NCBI GenBank assembly: GCA_025058835.1
Contig: JANXEI010000001.1
Coordinates: forward strand, 542,104-606,103
Reading direction: 5' to 3'
DNA: 64,000 bases
From: Acidilobaceae archaeon
GTDB taxonomy: Archaea > Thermoproteota > Thermoprotei_A > Sulfolobales > Acidilobaceae
Under the pieces are notes generated by a model. The model ran no database searches. It was given only the letters and a program-made list of their open reading frames with translations, and was not told where the DNA came from. A program made the position numbers and the translations under genes. Positions 8,424 to 16,443 of the stretch are shown here, piece after piece; position 1 is the first letter of the stretch; each line of letters opens with the position of its first letter.

Positions 8424-9034
8424 TGTCAACTCTCGTGCCAGTGGATATGTACAAGAAGATGGGCGTGATAGTAGGCACTCAGATATGCACTAAGTATATG
8501 AAGAGGTTCGTTTACAAGATAATTCAGGAGGGCTACTACATCTTCGACGTGGCAAAGGTAGACGAGAGGCTGAGGATCGCTAGCAGGTTCCTCTCCACCT
8601 TCGAGCCAGAGAAGATAGCGGTGGTATCGGTTAGGGTCTACGGACAAAAGCCGGCTAGCATGATGTGTAAGTACGTCGGCTGTAAACCCATTTTAGGACG
8701 CTTCGTTCCTGGCACTTTCACGAACCCAAGGCTAGAGTACTACATGGAGCCCGACGTGGTTCTCCTCACCGATCCCAGGACAGACAAGCAGGCCCTTCTG
8801 GAAGCTTTCAAAGCAGGAATACCTGTCGTGTCCTTTGTCGACACGGACAACAAGGTGGAGATGATCGACCTCGTCATCCCTGCTAACAACAGGGGGAGGA
8901 AGAGCCTTGCCCTGCTCTACTGGATACTCACCAGGGAGATCTTGAGGTACAGGAACATCCTCGCTCAGGATCAGGACCTCGACGTGGGCCCTGAGGCTTT
9001 CATGTCACTGAAGGTGGCAGAGGAGGAGGCCTAG
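8420..9034 (+). CDS. rps2: Ribosomal protein S2 (uS2)
   Basis: Small-subunit protein of 204 residues, typical for archaea, bridging head and body of the subunit. Motifs include [16 protein letters not shown] near the N-terminus, [11 protein letters not shown] at about 91-101 and [27 protein letters not shown] at about 135-161, given here as VSFVDTDNK and [13 protein letters not shown] codons at 8420 and 8423 are both possible; the GGTGAGGG tract at 8412-8419 fits the second slightly better. It closes the informational operon; a pyrimidine-rich stretch follows. Confidence 0.95.
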   Translation: MMSTLVPVDMYKKMGVIVGTQICTKYMKRFVYKIIQEGYYIFDVAKVDERLRIASRFLSTFEPEKIAVVSVRVYGQKPASMMCKYVGCKPILGRFVPGTFTNPRLEYYMEPDVVLLTDPRTDKQALLEAFKAGIPVVSFVDTDNKVEMIDLVIPANNRGRKSLALLYWILTREILRYRNILAQDQDLDVGPEAFMSLKVAEEEA

Positions 9035-9065
9035 GGATTTAACTTCCCCCTCTCCCTTTTACGCG

Positions 9066-9923
9066 GTGCAGCACGTGATCAGGCACCCTTATCATGCGGG
9101 GAGCTTCTACCCAGAGAGGAGAGATGAGCTCCTCTCAGCCATTCGCGCCAGCTTTCTCCACCCCCTCGGCCCCGGCCAGCTCCCCTCGGGGCCTGGGGGC
9201 CAGAGACTCTCCTACGCCTATCTGGTACCCCATGCAGGCTACATGTACAGCGGCCCCATAGCAGCACATGCTTACTACCACCTCTCGCGGGAGAGAGTGC
9301 CTGAAACAGTGATCTTGGTGGGACCGAACCACACCGGGCTAGGGCTAGCCGTTTCCGTGTACCCGCGAGGGAGCTGGAGGACCCCGCTGGGAGATGTGGA
9401 GGTAGACGAGGAGGCGGCGAAGCTCATCTCCACGTTCTCAGGCATAGCGGCGCCGGACATGAAGGCTCACATATATGAGCACTCTTTGGAGGTACAGCTG
9501 CCCTTCCTGCAGTTCGTGCTGGGCGAGAAGTTTAAGATAGTCCCCATAACTGTCATGGCTCAAGTTCCCAGCATCTCTCGAGCGCTGGCTGAGGCGGCGA
9601 TGAGAGTAAGGGAAGAGGTTGGAATAGATTCGGTAGTTGTCGCCACTTCAGACCTTAACCATTACGAGCCCCACGACGTTGCAGTGAAGAAGGACTCCCT
9701 CATCCTAGAGGCATTCCTGAAGCCAGATCCGGAGGGCGTGTTCAAGGCTGCAGAGGAGTACGGAGTGAGCGCATGCGGCCCCGGCCCTATGGCGATGGTG
9801 GCATACATAGCGAGGGCAGCAGGCACTAAGCCCCTTCTCCTCTCCCATGCCACCTCTGGAGACGTAACGGGAGAGAAGGACTGGGTTGTGGGATACGCAA
9901 GCGTCAAGGTGCCCCGATCTTGA
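9066..9923 (+). CDS. Memo-family protein
   Basis: A 285-residue protein of the MEMO1/AmmeMemoRadiSam family, related in fold to extradiol dioxygenases. The conserved histidine-bearing segments are present: VPHAGYMYSGPIAAHAYY at about residues 55-72, LVGPNHTG at about 82-89, and DLNHYEP at about 198-204, which form the metal-binding pocket. The biochemical activity of archaeal members is not settled. Starts at GTG and overlaps the following kinase-like gene by four bases. Memo is the usual neighbour of archaeal mevalonate pathway genes after S2. Confidence 0.88.
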   Translation: MQHVIRHPYHAGSFYPERRDELLSAIRASFLHPLGPGQLPSGPGGQRLSYAYLVPHAGYMYSGPIAAHAYYHLSRERVPETVILVGPNHTGLGLAVSVYPRGSWRTPLGDVEVDEEAAKLISTFSGIAAPDMKAHIYEHSLEVQLPFLQFVLGEKFKIVPITVMAQVPSISRALAEAAMRVREEVGIDSVVVATSDLNHYEPHDVAVKKDSLILEAFLKPDPEGVFKAAEEYGVSACGPGPMAMVAYIARAAGTKPLLLSHATSGDVTGEKDWVVGYASVKVPRS

Positions 9924-10681
9924 GGTTCCAGATCGCGGTGCCGGCAGTCCTGCTCGGGGTACCCATTCCAGGTAGCGAGAACCCGGTGATCGTTGCGCCG
10001 ATAGGGGAGCTGGAGGCTGAGTTCTCCTTCTGGGACTGTCAGGAGCCAAAGCTCGAGGGGAGGGAGGAGCTGGCAGGGCTCTGGCAGAGGGCTGCTGCGG
10101 GCCTCGGCTTGAAGCTCTGCGCCAGGGTGGACGCCCACCGCCAGGATAGGTCGGGCAACGAGTACTTTGCCCTCTCTGCAGGCCTGCTGTACGCCCTCTA
10201 CAGGGAGCACGGCGAGAGGCTTAGCGCCAGCGAGTTGGTGGAGATGGCAGGTCAGCTCGTGGATGTTGCAGACCCTAGCTGGAGAGTCGTCTACGAGGCC
10301 CTGTGGTACTCTGCACACAAAGGTAGTTCCTTTGCTTACAGGAACCTAGAGGAGGCCTTCGAGCTGGACTTCCGCGTCAAGGCCTCTGTGCGGAGCGTAA
10401 GGAGCGCGAGGGGGAGCAGAATCTTCAGGGATCTGGTTGGGGAGGAGCTCTACGGCGCAGTGGTGCATCTCATGGGCTCTGCCGTCCTGGAGGCCTCCCT
10501 GAGGCTAAGGGAGGGGCAAGCTCTCGATGAGGTCATAGAGGCCTTTGCCCCTATTCACGACGGCATAGCTAGCATGGTGTGGGGCCTTCCGCCGGAGGGG
10601 GACTGCTTGTGGTCTCCAGCCACATATAACAGCTTCTCCCTCCTATGCCTCGAGGAGCGGGGGGAGGGCAGTGAAGTGTGA
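9920..10681 (+). CDS. Diverged GHMP-kinase-like protein in the mevalonate kinase slot
   Basis: A 253-residue protein, TTG start, lying exactly where mevalonate kinase sits in many archaeal Memo-MVK-IPK-IDI2-prenylsynthase clusters. Size and outline fit a short GHMP kinase: an N-terminal strand-rich start (AVPAVLLGVPIPG), a central helix (YFALSAGLLYALY at about 77-89) where the glycine-rich ATP loop is expected, and a C-terminal half matching nothing obvious. However, the family hallmarks GLGSSAA and the C-terminal GAGxGG motif are not visible. It may be an extremely diverged mevalonate kinase, a GHMP paralogue with lost catalysis, or an unrelated protein. Its coding frame is secured by overlaps on both sides (4 and 11 bases). 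Confidence 0.5.
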   Translation: MRFQIAVPAVLLGVPIPGSENPVIVAPIGELEAEFSFWDCQEPKLEGREELAGLWQRAAAGLGLKLCARVDAHRQDRSGNEYFALSAGLLYALYREHGERLSASELVEMAGQLVDVADPSWRVVYEALWYSAHKGSSFAYRNLEEAFELDFRVKASVRSVRSARGSRIFRDLVGEELYGAVVHLMGSAVLEASLRLREGQALDEVIEAFAPIHDGIASMVWGLPPEGDCLWSPATYNSFSLLCLEERGEGSEV

Positions 10682-11414
10682 GATGGCAGTGGTGAAGCTG
10701 GGAGGGGGTGCCATAACTCGCAAGAGCGTGCCAGAGACCGTGGACGAGGAAAACCTCCAGGCCATAGCACAAGCGTTGGCCCGCTTCAAAGCCCGTGACG
10801 GGAAGGTAGCACTAGTCCACGGCGGGGGGAGCTTTGGTCACTACGCTGTGAGCCAGATCTTGACGGAGAGGGGCAGGTTGTTGCCCCAGGACTCTAGCGC
10901 TGTTCAGCTCTCTATGCTGAAGCTCTCTATCCACGTTCTTCGCGCCCTTCAATCTCACCGCCTATACCCCACGCTCCACCCTCCCCACTCCCTCTGCCTC
11001 TCCCCCAGCCTGGAGAGCTGCTCCTTCGCCCCCCTCGCAAGGGACATCTCCCTAGGCCTTCTGCCCGTCACTTACGGCGATGCTCTGCCGGACGGCGGGT
11101 CCACCAGGATCGTTAGCGGTGACGACTTGACGGCAAAGGCGGCAGAAGCCCTCGGGGCTGATTGCGCCATATATGTCATAAGGGAAGAGGGCGTGCTGGA
11201 TGAGAACGGAAACGTGATGAGAACCTTGAGCTCCCTCCAGGAGGTTAAAACGCTAAGGAGAGAGGGCTTTGACGTAACGGGAGGTATAGTGAAGAAGGTC
11301 GAGAGCGCGCTCTTAGCGTCAAAGAAGGTGCAGAACGTGAGGATAGTCGGCGTCTCTGCCCTTCTCGATGCGCTTGTTGGCAACGAGGTAGGAACGAGGG
11401 TAGTGCAGAGATAA
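10671..11414 (+). CDS. Isopentenyl phosphate kinase
   Basis: Amino acid kinase-family enzyme (247 residues) that phosphorylates isopentenyl phosphate to isopentenyl diphosphate in the archaeal mevalonate pathways. KLGGGAITRK near the N-terminus, VHGGGSFGH at about residues 50-58 (with the catalytic histidine specific to this kinase), GDDLTAKAAEALGAD at about 151-165 and DVTGGIVKKVESAL at about 199-212 are visible. GTG at 10671 overlaps the previous gene by 11 bases; ATG at 10683 is an alternative start. Confidence 0.92.
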   Translation: MKCEMAVVKLGGGAITRKSVPETVDEENLQAIAQALARFKARDGKVALVHGGGSFGHYAVSQILTERGRLLPQDSSAVQLSMLKLSIHVLRALQSHRLYPTLHPPHSLCLSPSLESCSFAPLARDISLGLLPVTYGDALPDGGSTRIVSGDDLTAKAAEALGADCAIYVIREEGVLDENGNVMRTLSSLQEVKTLRREGFDVTGGIVKKVESALLASKKVQNVRIVGVSALLDALVGNEVGTRVVQR

Positions 11415-11446
11415 GAGGGTCAAACGTTTAGGGGCGGGCATAGGCC

Positions 11447-12592
11447 TTGGAGGGGAGCACGGTCTCTAGGAAGCTTGAGCATGTGAAGCTGCTGCTCGCT
11501 AACAAGGTGGAGTCGAGCGAGAGCACCCTCCTCGAGGACGTGGGGATAATTCACAACCCGCTTCCTGAGCAGGACCTGGAGGAGATAGATCTGCAGGTGG
11601 AGTTCTGCGGAGGGAAGAGGCTAAGGGCCCCTCTCATGATAACCGGCATGACGGGAGGGCACAGGGACGTTGCATGGATAAACGAGAAGATCGCCGTGAT
11701 CGCAGAGGAGATGGGGATTGCAATGGGAGTGGGGAGCCAGCGCGCGGCAATAGAGAACGAGGGGGTGGCAGAGACCTTCTCCATAGCTAGAAAGAGCGCT
11801 AGTAAGGCAGTCATAGTGGCCAACATAGGGGCCCCTCAGCTGGCAAAGGGCTATGGCCTTAAGGAAGCAGAGAGGGCAGTGGAGATGGTAGAGGCGGACG
11901 CGCTTGCCATTCACCTCAACCCCGGGCAGGAGGCATTCCAGGACGAGGGGGACACGGACTTCAGGGGGGTGATCAAGAAGATCGTAGAGATCTCCTCCCG
12001 CCTCTCTGTGCCTGTGATAGTGAAGGAGGTGGGCACTGGGCTATCCAGGAGGGCCGTAGCTACCTTGTACAATGCAGGCGTTAGGTGTTTTGACGTAGCG
12101 GGGCTAGGAGGGACAAACTGGATCAAGGCTGAGGTCCTGAGATCTAAGGCGAGGCATGGAGAGCCCCGCAGGCCCGCTGGAAGCCTTGAGGACCTATGGG
12201 GCACCCACACTGCAGTAGCTATAGTGGAGGCGAGGATAGCAGCGCCGGAGGCTTTCATAATAGGGAGCGGGGGGATCAGGAACGGCGTTGACGGGGCGAG
12301 GGCTATAGCTCTCGGCGCCGACGTGGCAGGCTTTGCCCTCCCTGCACTAAGGGCTTTGGTGAACGGCGGGGAGGAGGCCTTGAGGAGGCTCCTCGAGGCC
12401 ATGATCTATCAGATCAAGGTCGTCACGTTCCTTGCCGGCGAGAGGCATGTGAGAGGCTTGTGGAAGGCTCCCATAGTAGTAGAGGGGAGGCTGAGGGGAC
12501 AGCTGGAGGGGAGAGGCATAGACGTGGACCGCTATATAAGGGTTCACAGGCTAAGCTCTTACCTGAGGAGGTCTAGGAGTTGGAGAACATAG
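11447..12592 (+). CDS. fni: Type 2 isopentenyl-diphosphate delta-isomerase
   Basis: FMN- and NAD(P)H-dependent isomerase that interconverts IPP and DMAPP. The 381-residue TIM barrel shows ITGMTGGHRD at about residues 65-74, GVGSQRAAIE at about 97-106, HLNPGQEAFQDEGDTDF at about 155-171, VKEVGTGLSRRA at about 192-203 and the phosphate-binding GSGGIRNGVDGARAIALGAD at about 273-292. Starts at TTG. The 3' end overlaps the prenyl diphosphate synthase gene by 13 bases. Confidence 0.95.
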   Translation: MEGSTVSRKLEHVKLLLANKVESSESTLLEDVGIIHNPLPEQDLEEIDLQVEFCGGKRLRAPLMITGMTGGHRDVAWINEKIAVIAEEMGIAMGVGSQRAAIENEGVAETFSIARKSASKAVIVANIGAPQLAKGYGLKEAERAVEMVEADALAIHLNPGQEAFQDEGDTDFRGVIKKIVEISSRLSVPVIVKEVGTGLSRRAVATLYNAGVRCFDVAGLGGTNWIKAEVLRSKARHGEPRRPAGSLEDLWGTHTAVAIVEARIAAPEAFIIGSGGIRNGVDGARAIALGADVAGFALPALRALVNGGEEALRRLLEAMIYQIKVVTFLAGERHVRGLWKAPIVVEGRLRGQLEGRGIDVDRYIRVHRLSSYLRRSRSWRT

Positions 12593-13590
12593 AGTTCACC
12601 CTCTTCAAGTACGCCAGGGTAGTGGACCACTACATCTACGAGAGGCTCACAGGGACCCCGGAGGAGCTATACAGGGCTGCCCTTCACCTGATCAAGGCTG
12701 GCGGGAAAAGGCTAAGGCCAACCATAGCGCTGCTCACCGCGAAGATGCTTGGGGGCATAGAGGCAGAGAGCAGGGCCATCCCTCTCGCTGCAGCCATCGA
12801 GATCTCCCATAACTTCACTCTCGTGCACGACGACATAATGGACAAGGACGAATACAGGAGAGGAGTGCCCACCGTCCATAAGGTGTGGGGGGAGCCCTGG
12901 GCGATATTGGCTGGCGATCTTCTCCACGCTTTTGCCTACAGGTTCATAGTTTTCTCCACAGACCACGGTATGAGTAAAGGAGATGCTCACGAGGCCATGA
13001 AGGTTCTCACAGTTGCAGGTATAAAGGTGTCCCGAGGACAGGCATATGACCTAATGTTTGAGAACAGGTGGGACGTCACTCCCGTGGACTATCTCGACAT
13101 GGTATATCACAAGACAGGAGCTATGATGGAGGCATCGGCAAAGCTGGGCGCTATAGCAGCGAGGGCCTCCAACGAGGTGATAGAGCTCATGGGACAGTTC
13201 GGCAGCCTGCTAGGCGTGGCCTTCCAGGTGAGGGACGATTACCTGGGAGTTTTCGGAGATCCAAAGAAGACGGGCAAGCCTATTTATAACGACATAAGAA
13301 GGGGCAAGAAGACTCTCCTCGTGCTCCTGACCATGAGCATGGCGAGCGAGAAGGAGAAGGAGTTGCTCATGAGGGTCCTCGATCCTAACGTTCAGAAGAA
13401 GGAGGAAGAGGTGCTGAAGGTCGTCGATCTCATGAAGCTCTACGGGGCAGATGTGGAGGCGATGAAGATCGCGAGTGCTTACGCAGAGAGGGCAAAGGAG
13501 ATCTTGAGAGAGATAAGAGACATAGTAGATCCTGCTGCAAGGGACGTGCTGATGCTGATGGCAGACTACTCTGTGACGAGGGAGAAATAG
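12580..13590 (+). CDS. Polyprenyl diphosphate synthase, GGPP type
   Basis: Trans-isoprenyl diphosphate synthase of 336 residues that condenses IPP units to make the C20 (or longer) chains of archaeal lipids. The first aspartate-rich motif DDIMD is at residues 84-88, the second at about 219 (RDDYLGVFGD), with GGKRLRP near 46 binding the diphosphate. The residues just before the first motif (FTLVH) include no very bulky block, consistent with geranylgeranyl or longer product, but chain length is inferred. The TTG start overlaps the isomerase gene. Confidence 0.93.
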   Translation: MENIEFTLFKYARVVDHYIYERLTGTPEELYRAALHLIKAGGKRLRPTIALLTAKMLGGIEAESRAIPLAAAIEISHNFTLVHDDIMDKDEYRRGVPTVHKVWGEPWAILAGDLLHAFAYRFIVFSTDHGMSKGDAHEAMKVLTVAGIKVSRGQAYDLMFENRWDVTPVDYLDMVYHKTGAMMEASAKLGAIAARASNEVIELMGQFGSLLGVAFQVRDDYLGVFGDPKKTGKPIYNDIRRGKKTLLVLLTMSMASEKEKELLMRVLDPNVQKKEEEVLKVVDLMKLYGADVEAMKIASAYAERAKEILREIRDIVDPAARDVLMLMADYSVTREK

Positions 13591-13593
13591 CCG

Positions 13594-14061
13594 TTGGAAT
13601 CAGCTGAGGACGAATATGCGCTGCCTGAGCTCTACCTAGAAGAGGCGGCTGGAGAGCCCTGCGCGAGCGTGGATCTCGAGAGGAAGACCTTTGAAATAGG
13701 CAAGGGGGAGCTGTGCAAGATCCTCTACGAGGACGGTTGGGAGAGAGCGATAAGTCCTGAAGGAAAGGCCTTGAAGAGCTTTCTCGTGGTGAGGAACAAG
13801 GAAGGGGTTTTCGTGAAGGGTGGCAGCGCCTTGAGGCTGTTCGAGGTAAAGGGATCTGCGATGAGGTTAATCGCAAGAGAGGGCGAGAGGGTGGAGAGGG
13901 GGGAAACGATAGCCCAGCTGGTGAGCAGGAAAGGCGAGCTGCGCTCAGTGAAGAGCGACACGGAGGGGGTAGTCGTCTACATAGCTTGGCTGCCAGGAAA
14001 GCCAGAGAAGTACGTGTACGTAATCAGTGAAACTGCTCACCTCTTGACTAGAGTAGGGTAA
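13594..14061 (+). CDS. DUF2118-family protein with biotinyl/lipoyl-like fold
   Basis: A 155-residue archaeal protein matching the DUF2118 family: a short N-terminal domain followed by a barrel-sandwich-like half with REGERVERGETIAQLVSRKG (about 92-111, split by family glycine turns) and SDTEGVVVYIAW. It lacks the biotinylation MKM motif, so it is not a biotin carrier. Function is unknown; it is regularly found between prenyl synthase and GluRS genes in this lineage, as here. TTG start, three bases after the previous stop. Confidence 0.72.
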   Translation: MESAEDEYALPELYLEEAAGEPCASVDLERKTFEIGKGELCKILYEDGWERAISPEGKALKSFLVVRNKEGVFVKGGSALRLFEVKGSAMRLIAREGERVERGETIAQLVSRKGELRSVKSDTEGVVVYIAWLPGKPEKYVYVISETAHLLTRVG

Positions 14062-14094
14062 TTAAGTTCCTCTCCTCCCTCCCAAAGGGGAGCC

Positions 14095-15795
14095 ATGAGC
14101 GACTTGGTAAGGCTGGTCAGAGCTTATGCCCTAAGGAACGCCGTGAAGCACGGCGGAAAGGCGAGGGCTGAGAGTGTTCTCTCTATGATAATGAGCGACA
14201 GGCCTGAGATGAGGCCTATTGCTAAGCAGATACTCGAACTAGCTAGGGAGATCGTCTCTGAGATCAACAGGATGAGTCTAGAGGAGCAGAGGGCCCTCCT
14301 CCAACAGGAGTTCCCAGGCCTGCTAGAGGAGGAGAGGAAGAAGGAGGAGAGAAAGACCGTCCAGCCCCTCCCCGGAGCCGTGGAGGGGAAGGTGACGCTG
14401 CGCTTCGCGCCCAACCCTGACTTTTACATTCATTTGGGCAACGCGAGGCCTGCCATCCTCTGCGATGAGTACGCGAAGATCTACAAAGGTAAGATGATCC
14501 TCAGGTTCGAGGACACTGACCCGAGGACAAAGACCCCTCTGAAGGAGGCCTACGATGCCATAAGGGAGGACCTGCGATGGCTCGACGTCAAGTGGCATGA
14601 GGAGTACGTCCAGAGCGCTAGGCTCGAGATCTATTACGATGTAGCAAGGGAGATGCTGAAGAGAGGCTGCGCTTACATCGACACTTGTAAGGAAGAGGGC
14701 AAGAGGCTCCTTTTGCAGGGCAAACACTGTCCCACCAGGGAGAGGGAGGCAGAGTGGCAGCTGGAGCAGTTTGACAAAATGGTGGAAGGAGCCTTCAAGG
14801 AGGGAGAGGCGCTGCTGAGGATAAAGACAGATCCTACTCACCCTAACCCGAGCATCAGGGACTGGGCCGCCCTCAGGATCATCAACGTGGAAAAGTATCC
14901 TCACCCGCTAGTGGGCAGCAAGTACTGGGTCTGGCCTTTGTACAACTTCTCCGTTAGCGTGGACGACCATCTGATGGGAGTAACGCATGTGATAAGGGGG
15001 AGGGAGCACGAGGTGAACACGGAGAAGCAGCTATATGTGTACAAGTGCATGGGCTGGGACGTTCCTGTCTTCATTCACACGGGCAGGCTCAAGCTGGAGG
15101 GCTTCATACTCAGCAAGAGCAAGATCAGGGAGCTCCTCTCCAAGCACAAGGAGGAGTTCCTCGGGCCAGACGATCCGCGGTTCGGCACGATAGCGAGCCT
15201 CAGGCGAAGGGGGATCCTGCCAGAGACGATCAGGGAGGTGATCCTCTCAGTGGGCATAAAGGAGAGCGATGCCACGATAAGCTGGGTCAACCTGTCCTCC
15301 GCCAACAGGGTCCTCCTAGACAGGAGGGCTGACAGGATAATGGCAGTCGCAGAGCCAAGGGAGATGGTATATGAGGGGGAGTGCGTAGACGCAGAGATCC
15401 CATATCATCCCGACGTGCCCGCGAGGAAGAGGAAGTACAGGATATGCAGGGGAGACCGGATCCTTGTTGACGAGAGAGACCTAGGCCTCGGCGAGTTCAG
15501 GCTCATGGGTGCCGCGAACGTGAAGGTAGAGGGCGATAGGCTCGTTTTCGTTTCAAGGGAGCTCGAGCACGCCCTCCGCAGAAAGCTGCAGGTTATCCAG
15601 TGGGTGCCGTCGGAGGGCGCTGTGAGGACAAAGATCTATGTGCCGCAGGGCTTGGAGCTGAGGAGGCTTCATGCAGTGGCTGAGAGGGCGCTCAGGGAAT
15701 ATGGGCCAGGCTCGCCCCTCCAGCTGATCAGGTTTGGTTTTGTGAGGGTTGAGAGGGCAGGAGAAGCCTACGAGCTCATCTTCACTCACGAGTGA
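14095..15795 (+). CDS. gltX: Glutamyl-tRNA synthetase
   Basis: Archaeal class I synthetase (566 residues) charging tRNA-Glu, and in many archaea also tRNA-Gln for later amidation. The HIGH-like motif is HLGN (PDFYIHLGNARPA at about 107-119) and the KMSKS-like motif is ILSKSKI at about 338-344; the C-terminal half has the beta-barrel anticodon-binding domain typical of the archaeal/eukaryotic GlnRS-like type. ATG start preceded by AAAGGGGAG. The TGA overlaps the next gene. Confidence 0.95.
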   Translation: MSDLVRLVRAYALRNAVKHGGKARAESVLSMIMSDRPEMRPIAKQILELAREIVSEINRMSLEEQRALLQQEFPGLLEEERKKEERKTVQPLPGAVEGKVTLRFAPNPDFYIHLGNARPAILCDEYAKIYKGKMILRFEDTDPRTKTPLKEAYDAIREDLRWLDVKWHEEYVQSARLEIYYDVAREMLKRGCAYIDTCKEEGKRLLLQGKHCPTREREAEWQLEQFDKMVEGAFKEGEALLRIKTDPTHPNPSIRDWAALRIINVEKYPHPLVGSKYWVWPLYNFSVSVDDHLMGVTHVIRGREHEVNTEKQLYVYKCMGWDVPVFIHTGRLKLEGFILSKSKIRELLSKHKEEFLGPDDPRFGTIASLRRRGILPETIREVILSVGIKESDATISWVNLSSANRVLLDRRADRIMAVAEPREMVYEGECVDAEIPYHPDVPARKRKYRICRGDRILVDERDLGLGEFRLMGAANVKVEGDRLVFVSRELEHALRRKLQVIQWVPSEGAVRTKIYVPQGLELRRLHAVAERALREYGPGSPLQLIRFGFVRVERAGEAYELIFTHE

Positions 15796-16436
15796 TCCTC
15801 ATGTCCACAAGAGATCTCTTTGAGGAGAACGCGGAGGATTACGACAGGTGGTACGAGGAAAACGCGGAGGTAGCAGAGTCAGAGGGGAGGCTCGTCGAGA
15901 GCCTGATGAGCGCAGCGCCAGAGCCCAGGGCCGAGATCGGGGTAGGCACGGGATACTTTGCGAAAAGGGCTGGGGTAGGCATAGGAATAGACCCGGCGGC
16001 AGCTATGCTGAGGATTGCGAGGGGGAGAGTTGAACATCTGGTGAGGGGGACTGGCGAGCACCTCCCTCTAGCCGATTCCTCTCTAGGCTCCGTTCTCATC
16101 GTGGTCACCATCTGTTTCGCAGACGATCCTCGAAAAATGCTAGAGGAGTCCTTCAGAGTGCTGAGGAAAGGGGGGATAGCCGTAGTCTGCGTGGTTCCCC
16201 GCGACTCCCCCTTGGGGGAGCTCTATATAGATTTAGGGAGGAAGGGACATAGGTACTATTCAAGGGCCCGCTTCTATGGGAAGAGCGAGGTGGCCCTGCT
16301 AATGAGGGAGGCAGGCTTCGAGGTAGTGGAGGCCTTGGGGACCTTGAGGCATGGCTTGAAGGCGAGGGGTCCCGAAGAGCCCTCCCGGGAGCTCGAGGGA
16401 GCGGGCTTTGTCTGCTTCAAGGGAGTGAAGAGGTGA
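15792..16436 (+). CDS. Class I SAM-dependent methyltransferase
   Basis: A 214-residue Rossmann methyltransferase. The SAM-binding motif I appears as AEIGVGTGYFA at about residues 47-57 and the acidic strand-2 end as GIGIDPA at about 63-69; motif IV-like VTICFADDP is near 107. The outline resembles UbiE/COQ5-like small-molecule methyltransferases, but the substrate is unknown. GTG at 15792 overlaps the GluRS stop; ATG at 15801 is an equally good start. It precedes a large MMPL transporter by seven bases, suggesting one transcript. Confidence 0.82.
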   Translation: MILMSTRDLFEENAEDYDRWYEENAEVAESEGRLVESLMSAAPEPRAEIGVGTGYFAKRAGVGIGIDPAAAMLRIARGRVEHLVRGTGEHLPLADSSLGSVLIVVTICFADDPRKMLEESFRVLRKGGIAVVCVVPRDSPLGELYIDLGRKGHRYYSRARFYGKSEVALLMREAGFEVVEALGTLRHGLKARGPEEPSRELEGAGFVCFKGVKR

Positions 16437-16443
16437 GAGGGCC

